In this document: positions 53,584 through 62,470 of the stretch, piece by piece
How the letters are laid out: each line of letters begins with the position of its first letter
Position numbering within the stretch: the first letter of the stretch is position 1
Source: Ketobacter alkanivorans
GTDB lineage: Bacteria; Pseudomonadota; Gammaproteobacteria; Pseudomonadales; Ketobacteraceae
Direction: 5' to 3'
Length of the DNA: 64,000 nucleotides
Assembly: GCF_002863865.1 (NCBI RefSeq)
Contig: NZ_CP022684.1
Coordinates: forward strand, 1,765,501 to 1,829,500
Made by a program: the position numbers and the translations under genes
Notes under the pieces: generated by a model
The model's database searches: none
Seen by the model: only the letters and a program-made list of their open reading frames with translations
Told to the model about the DNA's origin: nothing

Positions 53584-53636
53584 GTCTCTATGGAGTAGGC
53601 CATTTGAGGTAGGAAATTTAAATGGCCTGTTGAGAC
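53584..53636 (+). promoter_or_regulatory. stem-loop between hsaC and hsaB
   Basis: AGGCCATTT (53597-53605) and AAATGGCCT (53620-53628) are perfect complements with a 14-base loop. GTCTC (53584-53588) and GAGAC (53632-53636) extend the stem outward. It lies in the 102-base gap between hsaC and hsaB, where it could reduce or stabilise transcription of the second part of the operon. No T-run follows, so it is not a classical terminator. Confidence 0.6.
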
Positions 53637-53667
53637 GATAGCATCAGGATAACAAGAGAAAAGCACT

Positions 53668-54159
53668 ATGTCTCAAATTGATCAGAAAGCGTTTCGCAGC
53701 GCCCTTGGCCAGTTCGCCACCGGGGTAACGGTAATTACGACCGTGGATGCACAAGGCAACAAAGTGGGTATGACAGCTAACAGCTTTAGCTCAGTCTCAC
53801 TCGACCCGATGCTGGTATTGTGGAGCATTGCCCGCTCATCAAATTCCTTTAATGAATTTGTTAACGCCGACCGTTTCGCCATCCACGTTCTGCATGCCAA
53901 CCAGCAAACGCTGTCCAATCAATTTGCATCCAGCTGCGATGATAGATTCTATAACGTAAGCCATAGCGATGGTTTGGGCGGGGTTCCACTGCTAAACGAT
54001 TATAGTGCTGTATTCCAGTGCCAAACCGAACATCAATATGATGGCGGTGACCACATCATCATCGTTGGGCGCGTTGTCGCATTCGAAAACCGAGAACAGC
54101 CACCTCTCATTTTCCACGCCGGTCGCTACGCCGATCTGGATCTGCCCGTAGCCGTATAA
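53668..54159 (+). CDS. hsaB: HsaB-type flavin reductase component
   Basis: A 163-residue flavin reductase domain protein. The flavin-binding strand is GVTVITT, MTANSFSSVSLDPMLVLWS follows, and DHIIIVGRV is near the end. It should supply reduced flavin to HsaA, encoded 20 bases downstream. The pair hydroxylates 3-HSA. Position and size match HsaB (TesA1 in proteobacteria). Confidence 0.92.
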   Translation: MSQIDQKAFRSALGQFATGVTVITTVDAQGNKVGMTANSFSSVSLDPMLVLWSIARSSNSFNEFVNADRFAIHVLHANQQTLSNQFASSCDDRFYNVSHSDGLGGVPLLNDYSAVFQCQTEHQYDGGDHIIIVGRVVAFENREQPPLIFHAGRYADLDLPVAV

Positions 54160-54179
54160 AAACAAGAGCGAGAATCATC

Positions 54180-55379
54180 ATGACAGCACAAGAAAAGAGC
54201 CTGCAGGACGTGACCCCCGAACTGATCATTCAGCGGGCAAAAGACATGATTCCCTTCCTAAAGGAACAGGCCCCTCGCGCGCAGGCGGAGCGAAAAGTCC
54301 CCGAAGACACCATCGCTAAAATGCAGGAGGCAGGATTCTTCCGCGTGCTTCAGCCCAAGCGCTGGGGTGGCTACGAAATGGATCCACAGGTTTTTTTCGA
54401 AGTACAGATGGCGCTGGCCGAAGGCTGCATGTCTACTGCCTGGATCTACGGCGTTATTGCCGTTCATAACTGGCAAATTGCCTTATTCGATCTAAAAGCT
54501 CAGGAAGATGTCTGGAAAGACGATACCAGTATTCTTATTGCTTCATCCTACATGCCCGTAGGCAAAGTCGAACCAGTGGAAGGCGGCTTTAACTTCAGTG
54601 GCCGCTGGGCCTTCTCCAGCGGCTGCGACCACTGCGAATGGGTATTTCTGGGTGGTGTTGTGCCACCGACTGCCGACAATCCGGAACCTAATTATCGGAC
54701 GTTTCTGGTACCACGAGGTGATTTTAAAGTGGTTGACACATGGCATACCTTTGGCCTGCAAGGTACCGGCTCCAACGACATCGTTGTAGAGAATGTCTTT
54801 GTACCAGAGCATCGCACCCACAGCTCACTGGACGGATTCCGTGGCACCAACCCGGGCATTGATTCCAAAACAATTCCACTATACAAAATTCCTTTTGGGC
54901 AACTGTTCCCGCGAGCGGTTTCAGGTTCCACCATCGGCGCTACCCAAGGTGCCATCAATGCCTATCGAGAAGTTGCCTCAAAACGCGTTGGCAGCAACTC
55001 CGGTGCCAAAACAGCTGAAGACCCTCATGCTCAAATGGCGGTGTCTCGCGCTCAATCTCTGGTTGATCAGCTCAAACTGAGGTTGACTCAGATCTTCGAT
55101 CAATTGATGGCTGATGCGCGCCGCGGTGAGCCTACCGATATTAACCTGCGTATTCAGTACCGCTATGAATCTGCAGCCGTGCCCGAGGCATGCCTGGCTG
55201 AGGTGCTGGAACTGCAAAAAATGTGTGGTGGCCGTGCCATTTTCACCAGCAGCCCACTGCAACGCTTTGTGCTGGATATTCTTGCTGGCCGAGCCCATGT
55301 TGCCAATAACCCATACCAGTACGGCCGCAATTACGGCGCCGTGCAATTGGGCTTGGATAACACTGACTTCTTCCTATAA
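54180..55379 (+). CDS. hsaA: HsaA-type 3-HSA hydroxylase (oxygenase component)
   Basis: A 399-residue flavin-dependent monooxygenase with the acyl-CoA dehydrogenase fold: an N-terminal helical part (GFFRVLQPKRWGGYEMDP), a middle beta domain with FSGRWAFSSGCDHCEWVFLG, and a C-terminal helical bundle ending near the PYQYGRNYG segment. It hydroxylates ring A of 3-HSA at C4, using flavin from HsaB. Length is that of HsaA/TesA2. Confidence 0.92.
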   Translation: MTAQEKSLQDVTPELIIQRAKDMIPFLKEQAPRAQAERKVPEDTIAKMQEAGFFRVLQPKRWGGYEMDPQVFFEVQMALAEGCMSTAWIYGVIAVHNWQIALFDLKAQEDVWKDDTSILIASSYMPVGKVEPVEGGFNFSGRWAFSSGCDHCEWVFLGGVVPPTADNPEPNYRTFLVPRGDFKVVDTWHTFGLQGTGSNDIVVENVFVPEHRTHSSLDGFRGTNPGIDSKTIPLYKIPFGQLFPRAVSGSTIGATQGAINAYREVASKRVGSNSGAKTAEDPHAQMAVSRAQSLVDQLKLRLTQIFDQLMADARRGEPTDINLRIQYRYESAAVPEACLAEVLELQKMCGGRAIFTSSPLQRFVLDILAGRAHVANNPYQYGRNYGAVQLGLDNTDFFL

Positions 55380-55394
55380 CTGCGGGGCACAGCA

Positions 55395-56255
55395 ATGAAC
55401 CTTTCCCCGCGAGTTATCTTGGTTACCGGTGCCAGTCGTGGTGCCGGCAAAGGTATCGCTCAAGCGTTCGGCCGTTTAGGCGATATCGTCTATATCACTG
55501 GCCGCAGTCAGAAAGAAGGTGACGCTCCGTTGCCAGGCACCGTGTTTGCAACTGCCAACGCGATTACCCGCATGGGTGGTGTGGGCGTGCCGGTGGTATG
55601 TGATCACAGTGATGATGCCCAAGTTAAACAACTCTTTCAGCAGATCATGGAAGAACGTGGCCAGCTGGATATTTTGGTCAACAATGCCACCGCTCTGCAC
55701 GACGATTTAGTCATGCCCGGCCCATTCTGGGAGAAATCTCTGGATTTAGTCGACATTCTCAATGTGGGCTTACGCTCCAGTTATGTTGCCAGCTATTACG
55801 CCGCACGTATTATGGCGCAACAGAAAAGCGGATTGATCGTGAACACCAGCTCGCCCGGCGCTGCCTGCTATATGCACGGCCCAGCCTACGGTGCACAGAA
55901 GGCCGGCAGCGATAAAATGATCTGGGATATGGCACAGGATCTTAAACCGTTCAATGTTGGTTGTGCCTCCATCTGGATGGGTGTACTGAAAACCGAGCGC
56001 CTGGATGCTGTGATGGCGGCCGACCCGGAAAAATACGCCGCTTTTTTCCAGATGGCGGAATCGCCTGAATTTACCGGCCGTGTCATTGATGCGCTGTACC
56101 GTGATGAAAACCTTTTGGATAAAACCGGCCGCGCCTTCATTGGCGCAGAAATCGGAATGGAGTTGGGCGTCTGCGATCTGGATGGCTCCCAACCCCACTC
56201 TCATCGTGAAGCCTTGGGTGGTCCTCTGCCCTACAACCCAGCCGTTGTGCAATAA
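55395..56255 (+). CDS. steroid-operon short-chain dehydrogenase
   Basis: A 286-residue SDR: VTGASRGAGKGIA, a threonine/arginine-containing cofactor loop (ITGRS) favouring NADP, NNAT, VNTSSPGA and YGAQK. The layout is closer to the DHRS1-like group than to hydroxysteroid enzymes. It sits between hsaA and hsaD, a place not occupied in the core actinobacterial cluster. A role in reducing a keto group of the steroid is plausible but unproven. Confidence 0.85.
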   Translation: MNLSPRVILVTGASRGAGKGIAQAFGRLGDIVYITGRSQKEGDAPLPGTVFATANAITRMGGVGVPVVCDHSDDAQVKQLFQQIMEERGQLDILVNNATALHDDLVMPGPFWEKSLDLVDILNVGLRSSYVASYYAARIMAQQKSGLIVNTSSPGAACYMHGPAYGAQKAGSDKMIWDMAQDLKPFNVGCASIWMGVLKTERLDAVMAADPEKYAAFFQMAESPEFTGRVIDALYRDENLLDKTGRAFIGAEIGMELGVCDLDGSQPHSHREALGGPLPYNPAVVQ

Positions 56256-56274
56256 CTTTTAGAGTGGCCACATC

Positions 56275-57114
56275 ATGACTATACCAGCCAAACCGCCATG
56301 CCATACTCTGCAAGTCTGCGATGGCATTACCATAAGCTACTGTGAACTGGGGCCACAACAAGGCCACCCTGTTCTATTCCTTCAAGGCAGCGGCCCCGGT
56401 GCCAGCGGCTGGTCGAACTTCAGGTACAATGCCCAAGCATTCGCACAGGGCGGCTATCGGGTAATCATTCCGGATCTGCCCGGTTTTGGCGACAGCGACA
56501 AACCGGACACCGACTACACGCTGGATTTCTTTGTGCAGTGTGTAACTGAGTTTGCAGATCAACTGGACTTGCAACAGTTCGCGCTTGTTGGTAACTCATT
56601 AGGTGGCGCGATCAGTATTGGCCTGGCATTGGCCCATCCAACTCGCATCAGTCATTTGATTCTTATGGGGTGCGGTGGCCTGGAGGATCAAATAACGTAT
56701 TTCCAAACCATGCCTGGTATTCAGGCCATGACCAAGATACCGCTGGACTCCCCTGAATTCACCCCCGCCTACCTTAAGCAGGTATTGCAGCTGATCGTTC
56801 ATGATCCTCGGTTTATTACCGACGAGCTTATAGAAGAGCGCTTCCGCATTCTGGAAACCCAGAACAGCAGTGTCTTCAAACGCATGGTCATTCCTAATCT
56901 GACTGATCGCTTATCCGACGTGAAGCAACCGGTGCTGGGGTTCTGGGGTGGCCAGGATAACTTCTGTCCGATCACAGGTGCCGAGAAAATTGTGCGGTAC
57001 TGCCCCAACGCTCAGATGATTACCCTAAGCCAATGCGGCCACTGGGCCATGATTGAGCACGCTGATCTGTTTAACCAACGCAGCCTTGAATTTCTGGAAG
57101 CTAACCCTGTATGA
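56275..57114 (+). CDS. hsaD: HsaD-type meta-cleavage product hydrolase
   Basis: A 279-residue alpha/beta-hydrolase of the C-C bond hydrolase group. The oxyanion loop is QGSGPGASGWSNF, the nucleophile is Ser108 in GNSLGG, and the acid and histidine lie in GGQDNFCP and CGHWAMIEH. It splits 4,9-DSHA into the HIP precursor and 2-hydroxyhexa-2,4-dienoate. Its stop overlaps the hsaE start (ATGA). Confidence 0.93.
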   Translation: MTIPAKPPCHTLQVCDGITISYCELGPQQGHPVLFLQGSGPGASGWSNFRYNAQAFAQGGYRVIIPDLPGFGDSDKPDTDYTLDFFVQCVTEFADQLDLQQFALVGNSLGGAISIGLALAHPTRISHLILMGCGGLEDQITYFQTMPGIQAMTKIPLDSPEFTPAYLKQVLQLIVHDPRFITDELIEERFRILETQNSSVFKRMVIPNLTDRLSDVKQPVLGFWGGQDNFCPITGAEKIVRYCPNAQMITLSQCGHWAMIEHADLFNQRSLEFLEANPV

Positions 57115-57905
57115 GCCTGTCATCCGAACAACGCCAACATTTAGGTGAAGAGTTATTTCGTGCATTAAGTTCGTGCCAAACCCTGGCACCTCTTACTGAG
57201 CGCTTCGACAACATTGATATTGAAGATGCCTATTATATTTCCCAAGCCATGCTGAAAGCCCGTCTGGATCACACCAAAGAAAGAATAGTAGGTAAAAAGA
57301 TCGGGGTCACCTCGTTGGCGGTGCAAGAGATGCTTGGTGTCTATCAGCCTGACTTTGGCTTTCTCACATCCAATATGGCAGTGAACAACAAAGCAGATTG
57401 CCCGATCGAAGGCAACCTGATTCAACCCAGGGCCGAAGCAGAAATCGCCTTTCTGTTAAAGCAGGATTTGCAGGGGCCGGGCGTAACAGAACAGGATGTA
57501 TTGAATGCCACAGAATGCATCATGCCCTGCTTTGAAATTGTGGATTCACGCATCAAGGATTGGAAGATCAAGATTCAGGACACCATCGCCGACAACGCCT
57601 CCTGCGGTGTATTTGTGATCGGCGATGAACGGGTGAGCCCTCACGAGGTTGATCTACCAAACCTAGAAGTCACGGTATTCAAAAATGGCGCACCCATCAG
57701 CAACGGAAAAGGTTCTGCTGTGCAAGGCAACCCACTGACTGCCGTTGCCTGGCTGGCCAACACCTTAGGTGAGTTTGGAATTCCGTTTAAAGCTGGGGAA
57801 GTGATCTTATCTGGCTCACTGGTGCCGTTGGAGCCGGTGGTGGCTGGCGATGAAATGCATATGGAGCTGTCCGGTATTGGCAGCGCCACCGTTCGTTTTT
57901 GTTGA
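57111..57905 (+). CDS. hsaE: HsaE-type 2-hydroxy-dienoate hydratase
   Basis: A 264-residue protein of the MhpD/TesE family. [32 protein letters not shown] and [19 protein letters not shown] are family segments, with metal-binding acids in EAEIAF and the later FEIVDSR. It hydrates 2-hydroxyhexa-2,4-dienoate for the aldolase HsaF. Coupled to hsaD by a four-base overlap. Confidence 0.93.
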   Translation: MSLSSEQRQHLGEELFRALSSCQTLAPLTERFDNIDIEDAYYISQAMLKARLDHTKERIVGKKIGVTSLAVQEMLGVYQPDFGFLTSNMAVNNKADCPIEGNLIQPRAEAEIAFLLKQDLQGPGVTEQDVLNATECIMPCFEIVDSRIKDWKIKIQDTIADNASCGVFVIGDERVSPHEVDLPNLEVTVFKNGAPISNGKGSAVQGNPLTAVAWLANTLGEFGIPFKAGEVILSGSLVPLEPVVAGDEMHMELSGIGSATVRFC

Positions 57906-58008
57906 TTGCCTAACGCATCGAAAAGCATTTCTTATATACGAACTCTCTAAACACAAATTCAGCAACTCCACCAAGAACAACGTCGGGAACAACATGGGGA
58001 ACAACATC

Positions 58009-58902
58009 ATGTCGCAAAAATTACGGGCCGCCATCATTGGCCCTGGCAACATTGGCACAGACCTGCTCATGAAAGCCATGCGCAGTGACTGGATCGAGCC
58101 AGTGTGGATGGTAGGCATAGAAGAATCCGAAGGCATAAAACGAGCACGGGACTTTGGCATGAAAGTCTCAACCAGTGGGGTAGACGGTATGCTGCCTCAC
58201 ATGAAAGACGACAACATCCAGATCGCCTTTGATGCCACCTCCGCCTATGTGCATGCGGAAAACTCCCGCAAGGTGAACGAACAGGGCGCCATTATGATCG
58301 ACCTGACCCCGGCAGCCATCGGCCCTTACTGTATCCCACCGGTCAATCTGCAAAGCTTATTGAAAGAAGGCCGCAAGGAAAACGTCAACATGGTGACCTG
58401 CGGCGGACAAGCCACGATTCCCATGGTGGCTGCCGTTAGTCGCGTGCAGACCGTCGAATACGGCGAGATCGTTGCCACCGTTGCCTCCAAGTCCGTGGGC
58501 CCCGGCACGCGAAAAAACATCGATGAATTCACCCGCACTACATCCGGCGCTATCGAGAAAATTGGCGGCGCAAAAAAAGGTAAAGCCATCATTATCGTGA
58601 ATCCGGCGGAACCACCCCTGATTATGCGAGATACCGTACATTGCCTTACAGCAGATGAGCCAGATCAAGACAAGATTCTTGCATCCATCCACGCCATGGT
58701 AGAAGACGTGCAACAATACGTGCCCGGATACCGGCTTACCAATGATCCGGTATTCGATGGCAACCGCGTTACTGTATTCCTGGAAGTTGAAGGGCTGGGA
58801 GATTTTCTGCCGAAATATTCCGGCAATCTGGACATCATGACCGCCGCCGCATTGCGCACCGCCGAAATGTACGCTGAAGCCATGGCAAAAGGAGCACTGT
58901 AA
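58009..58902 (+). CDS. hsaG: HsaG-type acylating aldehyde dehydrogenase
   Basis: A 297-residue acylating dehydrogenase, started at the ATG at 58009 (GGGGA upstream); an open extension reaches back into hsaE but lacks family sequence. Rossmann motif [12 protein letters not shown] and catalytic Cys131 in TCGGQAT are clear. It converts propanal or acetaldehyde to the CoA ester and works in a complex with HsaF, whose start overlaps its stop by one base (TAATG). Confidence 0.93.
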   Translation: MSQKLRAAIIGPGNIGTDLLMKAMRSDWIEPVWMVGIEESEGIKRARDFGMKVSTSGVDGMLPHMKDDNIQIAFDATSAYVHAENSRKVNEQGAIMIDLTPAAIGPYCIPPVNLQSLLKEGRKENVNMVTCGGQATIPMVAAVSRVQTVEYGEIVATVASKSVGPGTRKNIDEFTRTTSGAIEKIGGAKKGKAIIIVNPAEPPLIMRDTVHCLTADEPDQDKILASIHAMVEDVQQYVPGYRLTNDPVFDGNRVTVFLEVEGLGDFLPKYSGNLDIMTAAALRTAEMYAEAMAKGAL

Positions 58903-59927
58903 TGAATTTTAAAGGCAAAAAAATCACCCTGCACGATATGTGTCTGCGGGATGGCATGCATCCTAAACGCCACCAAATCAGCATCGACCAGATGATAGAC
59001 ATCGCATGTGCACTGGACGATGCCGGCGTTCCCTTGATCGAAGTCACCCACGGTGACGGCCTTGGTGGTGCTTCGGTAAACTACGGATTCCCGGCGGCAA
59101 CCGACGAAGCCTATCTGGATGCTGTGATTCCCAAATTAAAAAACGCTAAGGTTTCAGCACTGCTGCTGCCGGGCATTGGCACTGTCGATCATCTAAAAAT
59201 GGCGGCAGACATGGGTGTAGGTACCATTCGCGTGGCCACCCACTGCACCGAAGCCGACGTGTCCGAGCAACACATAGGCATGGCTCGTGATATGGGGTTG
59301 GATACCGTCGGGTTTCTGATGATGGCGCACATGATCAGTCCCGATGAACTGTTGCAACAAGCCTTGCTAATGGAAAGCTACGGTGCCAATTGCATCTATT
59401 GCACTGACTCGGCGGGCTACATGCTGCCTCACCAAGTAACTGAGCGCATCGGCCTGCTACGCGCCCGCTTGAAACCTGAGACTGAACTGGGGTTCCACGG
59501 TCATCATAATCTTGGCCTTGGAGTAGCCAATTCCATGGCTGCAGTCGAAGCCGGAGCAAATCGCATTGACGGCTCTGCGGCTGGCTTGGGTGCAGGTGCT
59601 GGCAACACCCCCCTGGAAATCTTTGCTGCCGTTATGGATCGCATGGAAGCCGAAACCGGTGTGGACATCTTCAAGCTAATGGCGGTCGCCGAAGAAAAGG
59701 TCATCCCCATGATGGATCATCTGGTGCGAGTAGACAGGGATTCCCTGATTCTAGGCTACGCCGGGGTGTATTCATCGTTTCTGCTGTTTGCCAAACGCGC
59801 CGGAGCCAAGTACGGCGTACCATCCCAGGATATTCTGCTGGAAATGGCGAAGCGCAAGGCCATCGGTGGGCAAGAAGATTTGATCGAAGATGTGGCCATG
59901 CAGCTGGCCAAAGCAAAGGTTGGCTAA
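58902..59927 (+). CDS. hsaF: HsaF-type 4-hydroxy-2-oxo-acid aldolase
   Basis: A 341-residue DmpG-type aldolase. [16 protein letters not shown] provides the metal aspartate and arginine, and [14 protein letters not shown] the two metal histidines; the C-terminal communication domain is present. It splits 4-hydroxy-2-oxohexanoate to pyruvate and propanal, the latter channelled to HsaG. Confidence 0.94.
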   Translation: MNFKGKKITLHDMCLRDGMHPKRHQISIDQMIDIACALDDAGVPLIEVTHGDGLGGASVNYGFPAATDEAYLDAVIPKLKNAKVSALLLPGIGTVDHLKMAADMGVGTIRVATHCTEADVSEQHIGMARDMGLDTVGFLMMAHMISPDELLQQALLMESYGANCIYCTDSAGYMLPHQVTERIGLLRARLKPETELGFHGHHNLGLGVANSMAAVEAGANRIDGSAAGLGAGAGNTPLEIFAAVMDRMEAETGVDIFKLMAVAEEKVIPMMDHLVRVDRDSLILGYAGVYSSFLLFAKRAGAKYGVPSQDILLEMAKRKAIGGQEDLIEDVAMQLAKAKVG

Positions 59928-59968
59928 CGCACTGATATTGCTCAATGTTTCGACTAGAAGTCGGGAAA

Positions 59969-60033
59969 GTTTTGGGAGTTTAGAAGTAAATCAGGTAGTA
60001 TCGGGTTTACAATGAATTCTAGGCTCCCAAAAC
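59969..60033. promoter_or_regulatory. 10-bp inverted repeat upstream of luxR gene
   Basis: GTTTTGGGAG (59969-59978) and CTCCCAAAAC (60024-60033) are perfect complements separated by 45 bases. They lie in the 145 bases between hsaF and the LuxR gene, ending 39 bases before its start codon. They could be a transcript hairpin that ends the hsa operon or paired sites for a regulator. Confidence 0.5.
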
Positions 60034-60072
60034 GATAAGACTTGCCACAGCAAGCATGATTGAGATGTGCCC

Positions 60073-61218
60073 ATGCCCCTGAACATCGACAATGTTGCCC
60101 TGTCTGACTTGCTTTGTGCATTGTACGGCTCCGCAACGTCATCTCTGCCCACCAACAAACATTTTTTGACTCAGCTCAAGCGGCTGATGAACTTGCAACA
60201 CGCCACCCTGATTGTGCGCCCCCCTACTGCCCATGACGCAGGCCTGATATACACCAGTGGTACCGAAGGCGATATCGCCCTTATGGGCAGCGAAGAAGGC
60301 AGCTATACCAGCCTCTACACGCAGGACCCTCTCGTCAATCTACCGCTGAAAGAAGTGGTTACCCTGGATGAGCACACGCCGCGGGCGCAACTGCTGAAAA
60401 GCGATTATTATGATCTGTTCCTGAAGCCTTTTAATATCTACTACATCGCTGGTATCGATTGGCAGTATGACAAAAACTCCCGCATATCCATTCGTTTCAC
60501 CCGGGAGAAGAAGCAAGGCAACTTTACCGAAGAAGAAAAAGCCTTTCTGCGCCTGTTGATCCCCCACCTGGAGCAATCAGTCGCCCTTGGGATTCAACTG
60601 CGACAATTGGATTCGGAGCGGCAAATCTACGCTGACTCCATCTCACGCAGATCCATTGGTATCTTCACGTTAGACAAGCAAGGCAACATTCTGCAATCCA
60701 ATACCAAGGCCGAGCAATTCCTCAAAAGCTCTGATGGTTTCCACCAGGCCCAGAATCGCATCAAGCTCAACAACAGCTCCTTAAACGAATCCTTCAACAA
60801 GCAGATCCACGAGGCCATCGATTTGGTACGCCGCAATGAGCGAGCCCAGGTCTACGCGTTTTCGGTGCCCCGTGACAATGGCAAGCAACCCTATCAGTTA
60901 TTAATCAAACCCATGCCAGTGGCTCACCACGACGAATCGGATGTGACTCCCTATGTGACCATCTTGATTCAGGACCCTGAAAAAAACCTGGAGATATCCG
61001 TACGTACGCTAATGGATTTGTATCAGCTCACCATGTCCGAAGCCACCATCGCGATTCTGCTGGCAGAAGGCCATACCACCGATGAAGTAGCCACCGAACT
61101 GGACATCAAGAAAAATACCGTACGGGCCCACTTACGCTCCATGTTCGTAAAGATGGGCGTAACCCAGCAATCCATGCTGGTAACACTGGTGTTGACTAGC
61201 CTGGCGTCGGCGCAATAA
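60073..61218 (+). CDS. LuxR-family regulator, TeiR-like
   Basis: A 381-residue protein started at the ATG at 60073 (a GTG two codons earlier is possible). The C-terminal 65 residues are a LuxR-type helix-turn-helix: LTMSEATIAILLAEGHTTDEVA, then NTVRAHLRSMFVKMG. The N-terminal part is a sensor without a known ligand motif. TeiR, a LuxR regulator of about 390 residues, activates testosterone genes in Comamonas. Same size and place beside hsa genes make this a strong candidate for the steroid-operon activator. The ligand is unknown. Confidence 0.82.
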   Translation: MPLNIDNVALSDLLCALYGSATSSLPTNKHFLTQLKRLMNLQHATLIVRPPTAHDAGLIYTSGTEGDIALMGSEEGSYTSLYTQDPLVNLPLKEVVTLDEHTPRAQLLKSDYYDLFLKPFNIYYIAGIDWQYDKNSRISIRFTREKKQGNFTEEEKAFLRLLIPHLEQSVALGIQLRQLDSERQIYADSISRRSIGIFTLDKQGNILQSNTKAEQFLKSSDGFHQAQNRIKLNNSSLNESFNKQIHEAIDLVRRNERAQVYAFSVPRDNGKQPYQLLIKPMPVAHHDESDVTPYVTILIQDPEKNLEISVRTLMDLYQLTMSEATIAILLAEGHTTDEVATELDIKKNTVRAHLRSMFVKMGVTQQSMLVTLVLTSLASAQ

Positions 61219-61265
61219 CCTAAGCTACCTAAATAAGCTCCATTCATCCGACAAAGGACAGCATT

Positions 61266-61826
61266 GTGGTACTGATCGTTCTTGGACTGGTTATCTGGTC
61301 AGCTGTTCACCTGATCCCCGCCGCTGCACCCGGCTTGAAAGCCAAATGGCTTCAGGCGCTGGGGCCATACGGCTATAAAGGCAGCTTTTCACTCCTGATT
61401 ATCGGAGCGGTTGTACTGATGGTAATGGGTTGGCGGCATTCGTTGCCTATCTATCTGTACACCCTCTCTGACACTATAGATCGCACCACCATTGGCATCA
61501 TGGCATTTGCCGCCGTGTTATTCGTTGCGGCCAAGCTTCCAACTCGGATCAAAAGAATCATCCGCCATCCGCAACTGACGGGTGTCGCTTTTTGGGCACT
61601 GGCCCACCTTCTTGCCAACGGTGATTCCCGCTCCGTCACCCTGTTCGGCGGTTTACTGCTGTGGTCGATCGTGGAGATCGCGCTGATCAATCGGCGGGAA
61701 GGGCCGTGGATAAAACCACCACCCAGCGGACTATTGTACGATTTGATTGTGCTCGCGCTGGGGGCTGCGCTGTTCTCAGGCCTGATATTTGTACACCCTT
61801 ACTTATCAGGCATCAAACTGGGCTAA
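61266..61826 (+). CDS. NnrU-family membrane protein
   Basis: A 186-residue protein with five or six membrane segments, starting at a GTG after an AAAGGACAGC ribosome site. SAVHLIPAAAPGLK near the start and RHPQLTGVAFWALAHLLANGD in the middle are NnrU signatures. The family is linked to denitrification and to sterol/isoprenoid isomerase-like proteins; the activity here is unknown. Confidence 0.82.
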   Translation: MVLIVLGLVIWSAVHLIPAAAPGLKAKWLQALGPYGYKGSFSLLIIGAVVLMVMGWRHSLPIYLYTLSDTIDRTTIGIMAFAAVLFVAAKLPTRIKRIIRHPQLTGVAFWALAHLLANGDSRSVTLFGGLLLWSIVEIALINRREGPWIKPPPSGLLYDLIVLALGAALFSGLIFVHPYLSGIKLG

Positions 61827-61986
61827 CCTGCCTGTCATCAATCTGACCCACACCGCCCCCTGCGCATAAGCCTGCATCCATTTGATCTAGAGTATGCTTT
61901 GGCTCAGAATGCCTTACAGCATCTCACGGTTGTGGACAAGCTCCTCACCTACTTCCAACTACATTCACCTGGTAAGGCTACATAAC

Positions 61987-62430
61987 ATGCAACAAGCAAC
62001 TGGCAAACTGTTCTACCTGTATCTGGCACTGGGTGTGATGGCACTGGTGTTAACTTGGGTTCATCTGGGCAGCTATATGGGCAAAGGCATCGTTGATGCC
62101 AATATCCTGTTCTGGAAAGACGCATTGTTCAATGCCAACCCGGCCAGTACGTTCCTGGCGGTAGATATACTGTTCTTTGCCCTGGTTGGTAACATTTGGA
62201 TGGTCATTGAAAGCCGACGACTTCAAATGAAATTCGTTTGGGTTTACGTAGCCATAGGTACTTTCATTGGTATCAGCTTCGGATTCCCCTTGTTCCTGGC
62301 CATGCGAGAAAAACATCTGGCTGCGATCAGCAGCAACACAAATGTCGCACTCAAGACCTATGATGTGCTGGGTTTGCTGGCCCTGGGCGCGGTGACAGTA
62401 GCAACCGGTGTTTGGCTATATTTGAAGTAA
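61987..62430 (+). CDS. DUF2834-family membrane protein
   Basis: A 147-residue protein with four membrane segments, started at the ATG at 61987; an upstream in-frame ATG adds 31 residues unlike the family. ILFWKDALFNANPASTFLAV and IWMVIESRRLQMKFVWVYV match DUF2834. Function unknown. The 160 bases upstream show nothing else. Confidence 0.75.
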   Translation: MQQATGKLFYLYLALGVMALVLTWVHLGSYMGKGIVDANILFWKDALFNANPASTFLAVDILFFALVGNIWMVIESRRLQMKFVWVYVAIGTFIGISFGFPLFLAMREKHLAAISSNTNVALKTYDVLGLLALGAVTVATGVWLYLK

Positions 62431-62470
62431 TTTACATAAAATTTCCACATATCGCACACAGGTAGATGAG

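Noticed and set aside
57850-58008. A longer N-terminus for HsaG
   Set aside because: The extra 53 residues are read from the hsaE end in another frame and from the gap; family members begin just before the AIIGPGNIG motif.
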